64,000 nucleotides of DNA. Origin: Chryseobacterium sp. 3008163 (GTDB lineage: Bacteria > Bacteroidota > Bacteroidia > Flavobacteriales > Weeksellaceae). A model generated the notes under the pieces. It searched no databases. It was not told the DNA's origin and saw only the letters and a list, made by a program, of their open reading frames with translations. The DNA is taken from positions 3,472,001-3,536,000 of the forward strand of contig NZ_CP033070.1 in the NCBI RefSeq assembly GCF_003669035.1, given 5' to 3'. A program made the translations under genes and the position numbers. Below are positions 1 to 9,070 of the stretch, piece after piece. Numbering within the stretch: the stretch's first letter is position 1; the number at the start of each line of letters is the position of its first letter.

Positions 1-1
1 G

Positions 2-1168
2 AACTGCCAGAGCACAGGAGGAAACCAACCAGTTAATGAAGGTCTGATTGCAGCTGGAAACTTGCTGTCTGAAGTTCCGGACGAGACCAATATTGTGATC
101 ACTATAGGCACTTCTGCCAATGGAAGTGGAAATATGTATGGTGTAATCAATTCGTTGACTCAGGCGCAGGCAAAACTGATTATGTTCCAGACGAGTGCGA
201 GGTCTTCAGACACATACAATGATTTTGTTTTGATGGCAGAAAACATTGTGACCAATACTGCTAAAAACGTTGCTGAACTCAAAAAACAAAAAATCATCAA
301 TCAAAGTGATGTTTTAATCAAGAATAATTTTAATCTAATTGAAGGTGATGCGGGATTCTATTCATTAGACTTCCCAAAACAAAGTATGGCTCCAGGATTT
401 GTGATTTTTCCTAAAAAAGGAGATATTGGAACTCCTGGATTTCTGAAAAAAGCCGTAGACAGTCTGATTGTTCAGGTAACTGCTGACAATATAATGATTG
501 ATAATTCACTCAACGAGAAATTCCATTCATCGGTAGGAGCTGGTAGAACTGGCGTCGATTTCAAATATAAATATATGTATCCTGGATTGACAAATCTTGT
601 TCCTTTTGGTATTGCAGCACAGTTAATCAATTACGGAAACCCATTCTTGGTGAAAGGCTACATTCCTAAAGATTTAAAAGATTTAAAATCAGGAATGGAA
701 AAAGGAATCTTGATTTCTGAGGCAGAATTTGATCAGCTTAAAGCTTTTTATACTGAAGTTTACGAGAAAACAGGAGCAGCCAGAACAGATTTTAAGCAGG
801 CAAGAGCTTTGAGAGAATATGTGAAACTCCTGAAAAAATACAATCCGACCTTGAAGTTTTTAGATAAAGGTGAATTGTATGAGGAACCAATGTCTTACGC
901 AGTCGGAGTCAGTACTGGTTTTGATAATTCTGATTCAGAAAAAATGTCGAAATTTAAGTTGAAAGGATGGAAAGAATCAAAAATTATCACCAATGAAGAG
1001 GCAAGATCTTATTTTAAATATTACAGAGTGTTAGCAGAAAGAATGCTTACCCACAGAAAAAATAAGGCAGTAAAAATAGAACAGAACGGGCAGGAATTCT
1101 ATTGGTTAAATGAGTATTTTATGCCAACCAATTTACCAGTAGAAGAACCGGAAAATACTCAACATTAA
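2..1168 (+). CDS. tssR: TssR-like type VI secretion protein, 5'-truncated by window edge
   Basis: The frame is open from base 2 to a stop at 1168, so only the C-terminal ~388 residues are seen and the true start lies outside the window. The sequence has a beta-strand/loop pattern (NIVITIGTSANGSG, then AKLIMFQTSARSSD) reminiscent of a vWA-like fold, followed by an alpha/beta C-terminus without membrane segments. TssR is a component of the Bacteroidetes T6SS-iii envelope complex (with TssN, O, P and Q). I assign it from partial recognition of the family plus context: PAAR-like, tssD and vgrG genes follow directly. A strong hairpin terminator lies just after the stop, so the T6SS core operon probably ends here. 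Alternative: another T6SS-linked periplasmic protein. Confidence in a T6SS role is higher than in the exact name. Confidence 0.6.
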   Translation, partial: NCQSTGGNQPVNEGLIAAGNLLSEVPDETNIVITIGTSANGSGNMYGVINSLTQAQAKLIMFQTSARSSDTYNDFVLMAENIVTNTAKNVAELKKQKIINQSDVLIKNNFNLIEGDAGFYSLDFPKQSMAPGFVIFPKKGDIGTPGFLKKAVDSLIVQVTADNIMIDNSLNEKFHSSVGAGRTGVDFKYKYMYPGLTNLVPFGIAAQLINYGNPFLVKGYIPKDLKDLKSGMEKGILISEAEFDQLKAFYTEVYEKTGAARTDFKQARALREYVKLLKKYNPTLKFLDKGELYEEPMSYAVGVSTGFDNSDSEKMSKFKLKGWKESKIITNEEARSYFKYYRVLAERMLTHRKNKAVKIEQNGQEFYWLNEYFMPTNLPVEEPENTQH

Positions 1169-1182
1169 TTACTTATCACATA

Positions 1183-1220
1183 AAGAAAGCGGAAAATTTA
1201 ATTTCCGCTTTCTTCTATTT
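1183..1220 (+). terminator. Rho-independent terminator after tssR
   Basis: An inverted repeat AAGAAAGCGGAAA / TTTCCGCTTTCTT with a short loop is followed by a T-rich tract. It separates the tssR-like gene from the PAAR/effector transcription unit. Confidence 0.85.
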
Positions 1221-1235
1221 TAAATAACTTTTTGT

Positions 1236-1243
1236 TATCTTTG
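1236..1243 (+). promoter_or_regulatory. Bacteroidetes -7 box upstream of PAAR-like gene
   Basis: TATCTTTG matches the Bacteroidetes -7 consensus TAnnTTTG and lies 20 bases before the ATG at 1264, just after the upstream terminator. No convincing -33 TTG at the usual distance is visible. Confidence 0.5.
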
Positions 1244-1263
1244 ATTACCAAACATCACAAAAT

Positions 1264-1767
1264 ATGTCAGAGCAATCATCATCTCATGACGGCAAACATT
1301 TTGTCGTACAGAAAGGGAAATGCCAGTGTAATCAAGGTGATCAGTTCCCACAGCATAAAGTTACCGCACATCAAAAACATTATTGGAATGATGCTGCGGG
1401 CAGCGCAGATTATCTAGCCGTTACAGAAGATGATCTTCAATTCAACCCTCCAGGACCAAGTTTCGGAAAATGCAAGCTAAAACCAAGCTCAAGCGGATAT
1501 CTTCCCTGCTCTTATGCTCCAGCCGGAAAATGGCAGAAAACCTATGACAAAGTCATGATTATGGGTAAAAAAGCGGTGACAGAAGTTTCAGAGCTTCAAT
1601 GTACCATAGGTGGAAAAATCACCATCAAAGATCATGGTCAAAGGGGTGAGATCAGCAAGCAAAATGTGAAAAATGCCAATGCCAAAACTGTACGACACAT
1701 GAATCCTCTTGTGGATGTAAATGACTTCAAAGAAACTGTTTTTGAAAGTGAAATAGACGCTTATTAA
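1264..1767 (+). CDS. PAAR-like (DUF4280-type) T6SS spike tip protein
   Basis: A 167-residue protein with the organisation of DUF4280/PAAR-like proteins: an N-terminal Cys/His-rich segment (KCQCNQGD, HKVTAHQKHYW), a middle TFxCKxxP-like stretch (GKCKLKPSSSGYLPC) and a C-terminal half that ends a beta-rich tip repeat (ELQCTIGGKITIKDHGQ). PAAR-like proteins cap the VgrG trimer and carry effectors. The next gene, 16 bases downstream, encodes a large peptidoglycan-targeting effector, so this tip probably loads that effector. No signal peptide is present, as expected for a cytoplasmic T6SS cargo. The start is the ATG 20 bases after a -7 box. Confidence 0.75.
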   Translation: MSEQSSSHDGKHFVVQKGKCQCNQGDQFPQHKVTAHQKHYWNDAAGSADYLAVTEDDLQFNPPGPSFGKCKLKPSSSGYLPCSYAPAGKWQKTYDKVMIMGKKAVTEVSELQCTIGGKITIKDHGQRGEISKQNVKNANAKTVRHMNPLVDVNDFKETVFESEIDAY

Positions 1768-1783
1768 TCTAAAAATTTCTGCG

Positions 1784-4206
1784 ATGTCAAAAAGAGGAGT
1801 TTCAAAAATATCGGGTAATTCTTCTCCAAAAGTAGGAGAAGCTACCACATATAGCATTACAGAATGGTATCCTGCTACACCTTCAGCACAGCGAAATGCA
1901 TCAGGTGTAACTTGGGAATTATTTAAAAAACGCACCAACGGAAGTTTTACAACAACGAATATCAAGAAAACCGGTTCAGGAACATTTACCTTTGGTGAGG
2001 TTGCTCAGCGAAATACGTATCGTCTGGAAGCATATCTTTATGAGCCAGAAGGATCGGGACCTACTTGTATTGAGATTAATCCTCAACCTGTTGCTATTCC
2101 CAGAATCAATAAAGTTGAGCTTCAATATGTTGATGATTCGCCAGGAACAGTTTTCAGTTACACTGAAAAGATGCGTGCCAGAGCACAATGTGTTAATTTG
2201 GCTGGTCAAAAGCTAAAATTTTCTCTTTGGGAAGATGATGCGGCAGGTGATGGACATAATGCCAATAATCTTTTAATTGAAACTAAAGAAGCAACCGTTA
2301 ATTCCAGCGGAGTTGCTGTCGCAGAATTTTTGTTAACCCGAGCTTTAATGCAAAAAGCAATGCAGGGAGAAACAGACCCTCAGAAACTCGAATTTTATGT
2401 TACTGTAGAATACTTTTCAAATAGGAAGCATGCTACAGATAATGTGAATGTCAACAATCCGTTGTCCGTTCCGCCAACAAAACCTCAGCCAAGACCACAA
2501 CAACCATCCAACAACAGCCAGCCGGCTCAGCCATCTCAACCTTCGCCCAATAGTAATGTGCCACCGAGAGCCCAGGGTTCACCTGCAGCTGAAAAACCTC
2601 AGTCTCAAAAAGAAGAAAAAGGAATTGTCGATACCGTAACTGATTGGTGGAATAACCTTGAACTTTGGGATTGGGGAGAGTCCTCCGGAACCATCAAACC
2701 AACACAACCTCCAACACAGCAGCCTGCTGGTGGAAGGGCTGTGAGTGTGGTTGAAGGAAGTTCGGTTAAAATACAAAACTGTGGGGAAAAATATTGTATA
2801 AAAAAAGGTGATAAAAGTGAATTGATCAGAGAAATTAATATACGCTTAGCAGGATTTGGCGGGAATGTTCCTACCGACGAATTTACAGAGAGAACTGAGA
2901 ATATGATCAAACAATTCCAAAAAGATTATATGAAAGTACCTGAAAATGGTAAAGTATGTGGAAATGTTTTGAGAGCTATTGATGAATTTCAGAACAAATT
3001 TACTATTGATTTCACTGAAGCAAAATGCAAATGCGGAAAATGTACTGGTTTTGGAGATGGAAGTAATAAAGGAAAATATCTAAAAGGAAATATAGAAGCC
3101 TATCATAAATATGAATATCCTGGAATTCACAGATCCCTATTATCATCTCTTAGAAGTGTGAAATTTTATCTTTCAAAAGACGGAAGATATAGTTTTAATA
3201 AAATAAGTTCAGGATACAGATGTAGATTTCATGCTGAATATTTGAAGAAGCCAACCACTAATCATATGGGGAAAGCATTAGACTTGCATTTCAATGATAA
3301 AAATGGCAGGACAAGAGAGGTTTCTGATATGGAAACTATAAGAAAAGATATTTTTAATAAATATCTTGGAGCAAAATGGGATTGGAAAGAAAGAAGTATT
3401 TTTAATTTAGAATCTACCCGAGTTGGAGCAACCACATGGGTGCACTATGATGTAAGAGAATTTGATTCTGTTTACTTAGAGGAGAAATTTTTTGTTAAAG
3501 ATATTACATCTCTAAATGGGAAAAGTATGGTTGCTTTAGCTTTAGAATTAGGATTTACCAATACCTGTAGTTGTATGGGAGGAGGAACTGCTAAAGCTAA
3601 AGAGAAGGATACAACAAAAAAAGACAATAAATATAAATGGTCACATAGTGAGTTTGGAAATTTAATTGCTATGAAAGAATCAAATGATAATTACAATATA
3701 TGTAATCAAACTAAAGGAGGGCTAAAAGTAATATATAATGTGAAAGTTACTGAGTTCACAATAAAAGAAATTCAAAAAAACAAAAGGATAGAGATGTTTT
3801 TGCTGTGGGTAGATATCAATTAATCCCAAATACATTAAATAGTGCTGTTACAAGTTTAGGACTTGATATAAACCAAAAATTAGACGAAGTGATGCAAGAT
3901 AAAATTTTTGATGAATATCTTATTAAAGTTAAAAGGCCTAAAATAATTGCATATCTTGAGGGCAGTGGAAGTGTCGAAGATGCTATGTATTCTGCTGCAC
4001 AAGAATGGGCAAGTATTGGTGTTGAAAAAGGAAAGCCAATCAGCGATAAAGTGGTGAAAAATAAGAAGGGTAAAGTTATCTCAAGAATCAAACGATATGC
4101 AAAAGGTGGTGAATCATATTATGCAGGAGATGGACTCAATAAGGCTCATATAACACCAGAACAAATTAAAAATGCTTTAACAAATTCTAAAGATGCGAAC
4201 AAGTAA
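1784..4206 (+). pseudogene. T6SS peptidoglycan effector (PG-binding, M15 peptidase, lysozyme-like), split by a frameshift
   Basis: Two overlapping frames (1784-3823 and a continuation to 4206) join into one 808-codon protein if a single A is added in the A-rich stretch near 3774-3785. Order of parts: N-terminal beta-rich carrier domain (1-220), Pro/Gln/Ser-rich linker (about 228-280), a Trp-rich stretch, a peptidoglycan-binding helical domain (about 336-403), a Cys cluster (CKCGKC), an M15-type zinc peptidase (SSGYRC; His494 and Asp500 in NHMGKALD; His554 in WVHYD), then a lysozyme-like domain starting at KES with candidate catalytic Glu632 and continuing after the shift with VFAVGRYQLIPNT. 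It would cut both peptide and glycan parts of peptidoglycan in the target periplasm. As sequenced, the lysozyme domain is interrupted while the M15 domain stays complete. Four lipoprotein genes downstream are candidate immunity genes. Confidence 0.75.
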
Positions 4207-5070
4207 AAAAATCATCATTTCATTTTTATTATTTTTTATAATTGGATGTAAGAAAAACAATGCTTCAGAAATAACAAATACAGACCCCAAAGACTCTGTA
4301 AGGAGCCAAAACTCTACTAAAATAAGTGACAATTCTAAAAAGAAAATAATTCTTTTGTAATTAGTTGTGGTTCTGGTTGTGCAATGACCTATAATGTTAA
4401 AAATATAACAGATTTAGAGAATATAAAAGAAGTGGAATTTGAAATAGAGACTTATATTGATAATGTACTTACGGAAAACAATAATGAAACCTATCTTTTC
4501 TACTACAATCAATCCAATCAAATTGAAAAAATACAGCATAAAGGGCAAAAGGAAAATATCTTAGAAAACTTATTACCAGATGCTGTTGAATCTTTCAGAA
4601 ATTTCGCTGGTAACTTAGTTAACAATACTAAAATAAACACTGTTCAAGATGTCAAAAGTACTAATAATAACGAAAAATTACCTTATAATAAGACAATTAA
4701 TGTAAAAACAATAAAATATAATGCTTTGGACCCTAGATATTTTAAAGGTGTCACAAAATTTATTTGTGATTCAAATAACCCCAGATATTTAGCTCTTCCG
4801 CAAAAAGATGACATTGAAGTAATTCTTGTTCCTCAGGATTGTGGAGATTTTCCATATCGTTTTTATTTGTTGACCATAAAAAATAAGAACGTTGTTGGAA
4901 ATTTATATGTAGAAGGAGAATGGCATGAACCAGATGATGAAGAAAATACAGAGACATCATCATTTTCAATTGATAAAAATTATAATATTAGAGTAGAGAC
5001 AAAATTTTTGGATTCTTTTAAATCGGATATTTATAAAATTTCAGATGATGGTAAACTAATAAAGAAATAA
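4193..5070 (+). pseudogene. Lipoprotein, candidate immunity protein, split by a frameshift
   Basis: The ATG at 4193 overlaps the end of the effector reading frame by 14 bases, indicating translational coupling. The first frame gives a lipoprotein signal peptide (MRTSKKIIISFLLFFIIGC) and stops early. The main body lies in another frame up to 5070. One extra A in the A5 run at 4337-4341 joins them into a 292-residue protein. The mature part has a CGSGCAM stretch and no recognised domain. Position directly after a peptidoglycan effector, coupling to it and predicted periplasmic lipid anchoring all suit an immunity protein against it. Function is inferred from context only. Confidence 0.6.
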
Positions 5071-5114
5071 AAACATATAATATCAATATATTTTAATAAA
5101 AAGGATTTATTTGT

Positions 5115-5249
5115 AAGAATGGTTTGCCTAACGGTGTTTCAGGTTGAGGAATTAATAAAGAGAATTGGCGTGTTCACATTGAAGCGTGTATTAACGGAGC
5201 ACATTTAGTGACTCTCTTTGGAAAAGATAGATTACAGCCAGAAGATTAG
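5115..5249 (+). pseudogene. Fragment of a lost coding sequence (possible effector tail)
   Basis: No intact gene, but one frame reads KNGLPNGVSG, an in-frame TGA, then GINKENWRVHIEAC followed by INGAHLVTLFGKDRLQPED and a stop. The composition (Trp, His, Gly, balanced charge) is protein-like and unlike the flanking AT-rich spacer. It lies between two immunity-like lipoprotein genes, the position expected for a decayed alternative effector tail. The family is not recognised. Confidence 0.35.
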
Positions 5250-5327
5250 TAGCTAAATTAATAGACTAAAAGTTTAAATTTCATTTACAGCTGATGGAAT
5301 AAAAAGTTTGAAAACCTTACATAAAAT

Positions 5328-5839
5328 ATGAGAAAGGCTATGAATAAAATTAAAATTCTCATAATATTATTTTCTTTCGTATTTTTTAATTGTCAAAAAA
5401 AATCAATTCTAAAAGATGATAGTATAAAGAATAATGTTGTCAATGAAGAAAAAAATTAGAAGGAGAATGGGCAGTAAGTTGCGGCAATGGTCTTACGACT
5501 TTTAATATCAATAAAGATGAAGGTTTGATATCGTTGTACGGGAATTCTATATCTATAAAAGTACAAGTCGAAAAACGATCTAACGATGAATATATTTTAA
5601 AATTTAAACAAATAGCTGACCAAAAAGATTGGATAGATAATTCATTACAAATAACAGAATATGAAATATCAAAAGATAAAATAATAGAAAATTTTTTCAT
5701 AAAAAACGATGGCAAAGTAGAGCTCCATTGGGTAGGTTTATATAATATGAAAAAACAAAAAATAGATTTTGCAGACAAAAACTTTTCATTAATTAGAGAA
5801 AATGAAGTTAAGAATCCAATTTTATTAGAAAAATGTTAA
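5328..5839 (+). pseudogene. Small lipoprotein, immunity-like, split by a frameshift
   Basis: Start at 5328 (or the in-frame ATG at 5340) gives a lipoprotein signal ending FSFVFFNC, then a stop shortly after. Adding one A to the A7 run at 5449-5455 joins it to the frame ending at 5839. The joined mature part begins LEGEWAVSCGNGLTTFNI, a compact beta-rich small protein, and ends LLEKC. No enzyme motif is seen. It is the second of four consecutive lipoproteins behind the peptidoglycan effector, and the same class of one-base defect affects the preceding lipoprotein gene. An immunity role is likely but rests on context only. Confidence 0.5.
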
Positions 5840-5954
5840 AAAAATAAATATCACAATCATTGCCACAAAAAAACAACACAATCTTATTTAATAAATCTTT
5901 TCGACAATTTTAAACTAGAATTTAGTAACTAACAATTTATTTTAGATTAAATCA

Positions 5955-6623
5955 ATGAAAAAAATATTTTTATATACAGCATTTTTTTTAGTAGTTTTCT
6001 TTTCTTGTAAAAAAACGACTATAGACAAGCCTGCAGAAGACAAAACTTATGCATCTTCTGCAACAATTAATAAAAATGAAAATTCTGCATACAAAGAAGT
6101 TTTTGATGTAAAGAAAAGTTCAGATTATAATGAAAAAAATGATAAAGTCAGTACAGTAAATTTTAATCAATACAGCAATAACGCAAATTATTTTATTAAA
6201 ACATTCGATGTCAACAAAGATGGAATTAAAGATAAAATTGTGAGCCATAATCGTTATTCAGGTGATGATTTATTGATTTTTTTAGGTGATAAAAATAATA
6301 ATTACATTTTCACTCTAAAGTCTACTAATTTTTCTGAAGATGGAGGTAACCAAATAACTGGCATTAAAGAGTCAAACGATGGATACGAAATTATCACACA
6401 ATTTCCAGATAGGGGATATGTTCAGAATAGTTACTTTGTATCGGGTATCAACAATAAATTTATTTTAAAGAAAATTAAAAGTGAATCTGATTCGTGGCAA
6501 GATGGTTATACTGAAAATTGTGAACAAAATTTTAATTTTGATTTAAAAAAAACGACAAAAGAACTTTTTAACATGATAGGCGATACCAAGAAGGACTGTG
6601 AAAAAATTGTAAGGAGTAAATAA
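5955..6623 (+). CDS. Lipoprotein with FG-GAP/EF-hand-like DxNxDGxxD motif, immunity candidate
   Basis: 222 residues with a clear lipoprotein signal (MKKIFLYTAFFLVVFFSC). Around residue 80 the sequence FDVNKDGIKDKI resembles a calcium-binding FG-GAP or EF-hand-like loop, followed by LLIFLGDKN, typical of one beta-propeller-type repeat. The rest is beta-rich with two C-terminal Cys (NCEQ, KKDCEK). No catalytic motif is visible. It sits third in the lipoprotein row behind the peptidoglycan effector, 24 bases before the next lipoprotein gene, so the two are probably co-transcribed. Likely outer-membrane anchored and facing the periplasm; an immunity function is inferred. Confidence 0.6.
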   Translation: MKKIFLYTAFFLVVFFSCKKTTIDKPAEDKTYASSATINKNENSAYKEVFDVKKSSDYNEKNDKVSTVNFNQYSNNANYFIKTFDVNKDGIKDKIVSHNRYSGDDLLIFLGDKNNNYIFTLKSTNFSEDGGNQITGIKESNDGYEIITQFPDRGYVQNSYFVSGINNKFILKKIKSESDSWQDGYTENCEQNFNFDLKKTTKELFNMIGDTKKDCEKIVRSK

Positions 6624-6647
6624 AACTCCTAATCAAGAAAACCAACC

Positions 6648-7433
6648 ATGAAAATAACAATGAAACTAAAGTGGATTTTTTTAATATTAATCCTAATTAA
6701 TTGTAAAAAGCAAAATATAAAAGAAATATCTCCTGCGAAAATTACCTCCGATAATGCAAGCACTAAAGTAGAAAGTAAAGATGAAATTTATATTGGAAAA
6801 GAATTTTATTCGGGCGATGAACTCAATACTTATACTTTTCTCAAGTCAGATAAAATACATGAAAATGATAGTTTGACTTATTCTATTTATAAAAAAAATG
6901 ATAAAGAAAGTTATTTGTTCAGTATAGAAAAGTTGGTGTCAAATGAAGACCAGGAATTATACAAAATAGTAGATGTATTCAAGTTTAATGATTATAATTC
7001 CGCAAATAATAAAATCGAAATAAAAGATCAGAAAGATGGATATTCAGTTTTGTTTTTAGATAAAGATAAAGTTTTAAAAAAATGGAACTTCGAACTAAAT
7101 AATAGTGCAATAAGTAAAAGTTGGAATGGCGAATATGAATGCAATTTTCTTCGAATTAAAGAAGAATCTGCCGATCCACGTGCATATGCAATGATTAATA
7201 TTACTATTGAAAGCAATACTGCCACTTTTAAATTGGATAGCTATAAAGAGATTTTAGATAAAAAATTGCTTATTCTGGATAGTAACCCAAGTAGAATCAT
7301 TTTACGTGAAAAAGATAACGTCAACTCAAAATTTACCATTACAAGAAAAAATAATGACCTTATACTTACCAGTGACTTACTTAATAAAACCATTGGGGAA
7401 ATTGCAACCTACAAGCTAAAGAAGAATTTGTAG
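6648..7433 (+). CDS. Lipoprotein with DUF5991-like C-terminus, immunity candidate
   Basis: Up to 261 residues; the ATG at 6660 is equally possible and gives a tighter lipoprotein signal (MKLKWIFLILILINC). The C-terminal half contains WNGEYECNFLRIKEESADPRA, a pattern I associate with small secreted proteins annotated DUF5991, followed by beta-strands. It ends the four-gene lipoprotein row after the peptidoglycan effector and is only 24 bases behind its upstream neighbour. No enzyme motif is seen. Role in protection against a T6SS effector is an inference from position and localisation. Confidence 0.55.
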   Translation: MKITMKLKWIFLILILINCKKQNIKEISPAKITSDNASTKVESKDEIYIGKEFYSGDELNTYTFLKSDKIHENDSLTYSIYKKNDKESYLFSIEKLVSNEDQELYKIVDVFKFNDYNSANNKIEIKDQKDGYSVLFLDKDKVLKKWNFELNNSAISKSWNGEYECNFLRIKEESADPRAYAMINITIESNTATFKLDSYKEILDKKLLILDSNPSRIILREKDNVNSKFTITRKNNDLILTSDLLNKTIGEIATYKLKKNL

Positions 7434-7493
7434 TGTAAATTTTGACTTGTATAACTTTAAAATTTTAATCTGAAAAATAAGATGATATAATCT

Positions 7494-8438
7494 ATGACGC
7501 TTCATTTTATCCGTCAGGGCGACACTCTCCAAAGCATTGCAGAGCAAATCAATCTCGAAAATCCTTTATACATCAAAGAATTTCACAACCAGCATTGTGC
7601 GAGAGAAGATTATATTGTAGAGAATTTAATGGCAGGAAGAAAACTGTTTCTGCCGGATTATTTGACAATTCAAAAATACAATTCAAGAAATGATGCACCC
7701 TTTAAAAGCCCTGAAAGAAATCCTAAGATCAATTTCCATCCGGAAAATTTAAATATTCAATATAAAGTCAGCATCACCGAATCATCTTTTGTTGATCATA
7801 AAAAAACTGAAAATTCATTTTCATATCAATTTTCTTTAAAATGGATAAAAAACGAACTCAATCATCATATTTTTCATCTTTCTAAAAACAATTTTTCAAT
7901 TCAAAATCAGACGAAAATTGGCGATATGTCGATTGCCTGCTTTCAATCTATCAATCCAATCGAAATTCAAACCGATCCAAAAGGTGAAATTATTTCAATT
8001 AACCTTTTAAAGAAAACAATTGAAAATTTACCTGAAATAAAAGCAAATTTGCTCGATCGATTTCCTGATCAATATGCAAAAATTTACATCGAAGAATTTG
8101 AATACGCCGTTCTCAATCAGGAATTATTTCAGAAAAAAATGAAACAAGATTGGTTGATAAAAACCTATTTTACACCAATCAGAAACGATTTCAAAAACGG
8201 AAAATCTCATTTTCAGATCATCCTAGAAAATGAATTGTTAGATATTAATCAGACTGTAGAGATTTCGGAAAATAATGATGAAATCATACTCAGTCAAGAT
8301 TCTGCAAAACCTGATTTTAAAGGGAAATATATTCTTTTGAAAGCGGATGGTTTGATAAAGTCTTTAGAAATCAATCATTCATATATAGACTTCGGTGTTG
8401 TGTATTATTCTGATTTTAAGATAGATAAATTGGGGTGA
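7494..8438 (+). CDS. LysM-domain T6SS-associated protein
   Basis: 314 residues without a signal peptide. Residues 1-50 form a LysM module (HFIRQGDTLQSIAEQINLENP ... AGRKLFLPD). The remaining ~250 residues are not recognised; they read as a soluble alpha/beta protein and have no Cys-rich or membrane part. Cytoplasmic LysM proteins occur beside spike genes of contractile injection systems, where a LysM-bearing protein helps join tube and spike (gp53-like). Its place just before tssD/vgrG suits a spike or effector-loading role. The following intergenic region carries a paired operator-like motif, so tssD probably has its own promoter. Confidence 0.55.
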   Translation: MTLHFIRQGDTLQSIAEQINLENPLYIKEFHNQHCAREDYIVENLMAGRKLFLPDYLTIQKYNSRNDAPFKSPERNPKINFHPENLNIQYKVSITESSFVDHKKTENSFSYQFSLKWIKNELNHHIFHLSKNNFSIQNQTKIGDMSIACFQSINPIEIQTDPKGEIISINLLKKTIENLPEIKANLLDRFPDQYAKIYIEEFEYAVLNQELFQKKMKQDWLIKTYFTPIRNDFKNGKSHFQIILENELLDINQTVEISENNDEIILSQDSAKPDFKGKYILLKADGLIKSLEINHSYIDFGVVYYSDFKIDKLG

Positions 8439-8461
8439 TTGTGATTTTAAATAAAAACCAA

Positions 8462-8498
8462 TCGTAGTTTTACTACATCAAATCGTAGAATTACTACA
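8462..8498. promoter_or_regulatory. Paired palindromic operator-like motif upstream of tssD copy 1
   Basis: Two copies of a GTAG-N5-CTAC palindrome, TCGTAGTTTTACTACA (8462-8477) and TCGTAGAATTACTACA (8483-8498), are exactly 21 bases apart, two helical turns. The same pair, with the same 21-base step, occurs before the second tssD, and both pairs lie at the same distance from their -7 box. This looks like the site of a dimeric or tandem-binding regulator of tssD. Confidence 0.75.
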
Positions 8499-8546
8499 AA
8501 TTTTCAAAAAGTTCTTTAAAAGTTTTAAAAATATTTTTGGTGTATT

Positions 8547-8554
8547 TATCTTTG
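8547..8554 (+). promoter_or_regulatory. -7 box of tssD copy 1 promoter
   Basis: TATCTTTG fits TAnnTTTG and lies 50 bases before the tssD ATG. There is no TTG at the -33 position, so the promoter may depend on an activator bound at the upstream paired palindrome (second palindrome starts 64 bases before this box). Confidence 0.55.
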
Positions 8555-8604
8555 AATAAAGAAAAAAACATTTCACGAAAATTAACGATTAAAATTTATT
8601 TATT

Positions 8605-9009
8605 ATGGCAGCAAATTCAAGAGGAATCTTAAAATTCAATGGCAGTGAAGGTCAGAAATTATTAAAACTGAATTACAGTGTTTCAAGATCAACAGACGTT
8701 TCAGGTAGAGTAGCATCAGACCCTTCGAATGCGTTAATCAAATTAACAATCGAGGCAACAGAAAAATCTGACATCCTAGAGTCATTGTTAAACGGAAAAT
8801 ACAAGCCGACTTCAGGAGAAATCACTTTCAACAAATCTCACGAAGAAGGTACTTTGATTACTTTGAATTGGGAAAACGGTTACGTTATTCAGCACGAAGT
8901 AGACTTCGACGCAGTAGACGAAAACTCAATGTTGATCAGCTTTGTAGTAAGCGCAGAAAAAATAAATTACGGAACTGCAGCTTTCGAAGGTCTTTGGCCA
9001 ACAAGCTAA
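8605..9009 (+). CDS. tssD: TssD (Hcp-like) T6SS tube protein, copy 1
   Basis: 134 residues, the usual size of Bacteroidetes TssD. Hcp-family tube proteins stack as hexameric rings to form the inner tube and can carry small effectors. The protein is nearly identical to the one at 14302, differing at only a few positions (for example AAN/ADN near the start and a different C-terminal tail), which indicates recent duplication or strong constraint. No signal peptide. A 50-base leader separates the -7 box from the ATG, and a terminator follows the gene, so it can be expressed as a high-level monocistronic message, as expected for a structural tube subunit. Confidence 0.9.
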   Translation: MAANSRGILKFNGSEGQKLLKLNYSVSRSTDVSGRVASDPSNALIKLTIEATEKSDILESLLNGKYKPTSGEITFNKSHEEGTLITLNWENGYVIQHEVDFDAVDENSMLISFVVSAEKINYGTAAFEGLWPTS

Positions 9010-9041
9010 GATTCGTCAATTTATTTAGTATTATGGTATAC

Positions 9042-9070
9042 AAAAGACTGTCCGCAAGACGGTCTTTTTC
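9042..9070 (+). terminator. Terminator after tssD copy 1
   Basis: A hairpin (AAAGACTGTC / GACGGTCTTT around CGCAA) is followed by a T tract. It ends the tssD message before vgrG. Confidence 0.8.

Noticed and set aside
1232..1417. Short open frame overlapping the PAAR-like gene start
   Set aside because: It is out of frame with the PAAR-like protein and has no domain; composition is that of a shifted reading.
8462..8498. CRISPR-like repeat
   Set aside because: Only two units with a 5-base spacer and palindromic structure; the same pair recurs before the second tssD at the same promoter distance, so a regulatory site fits better.
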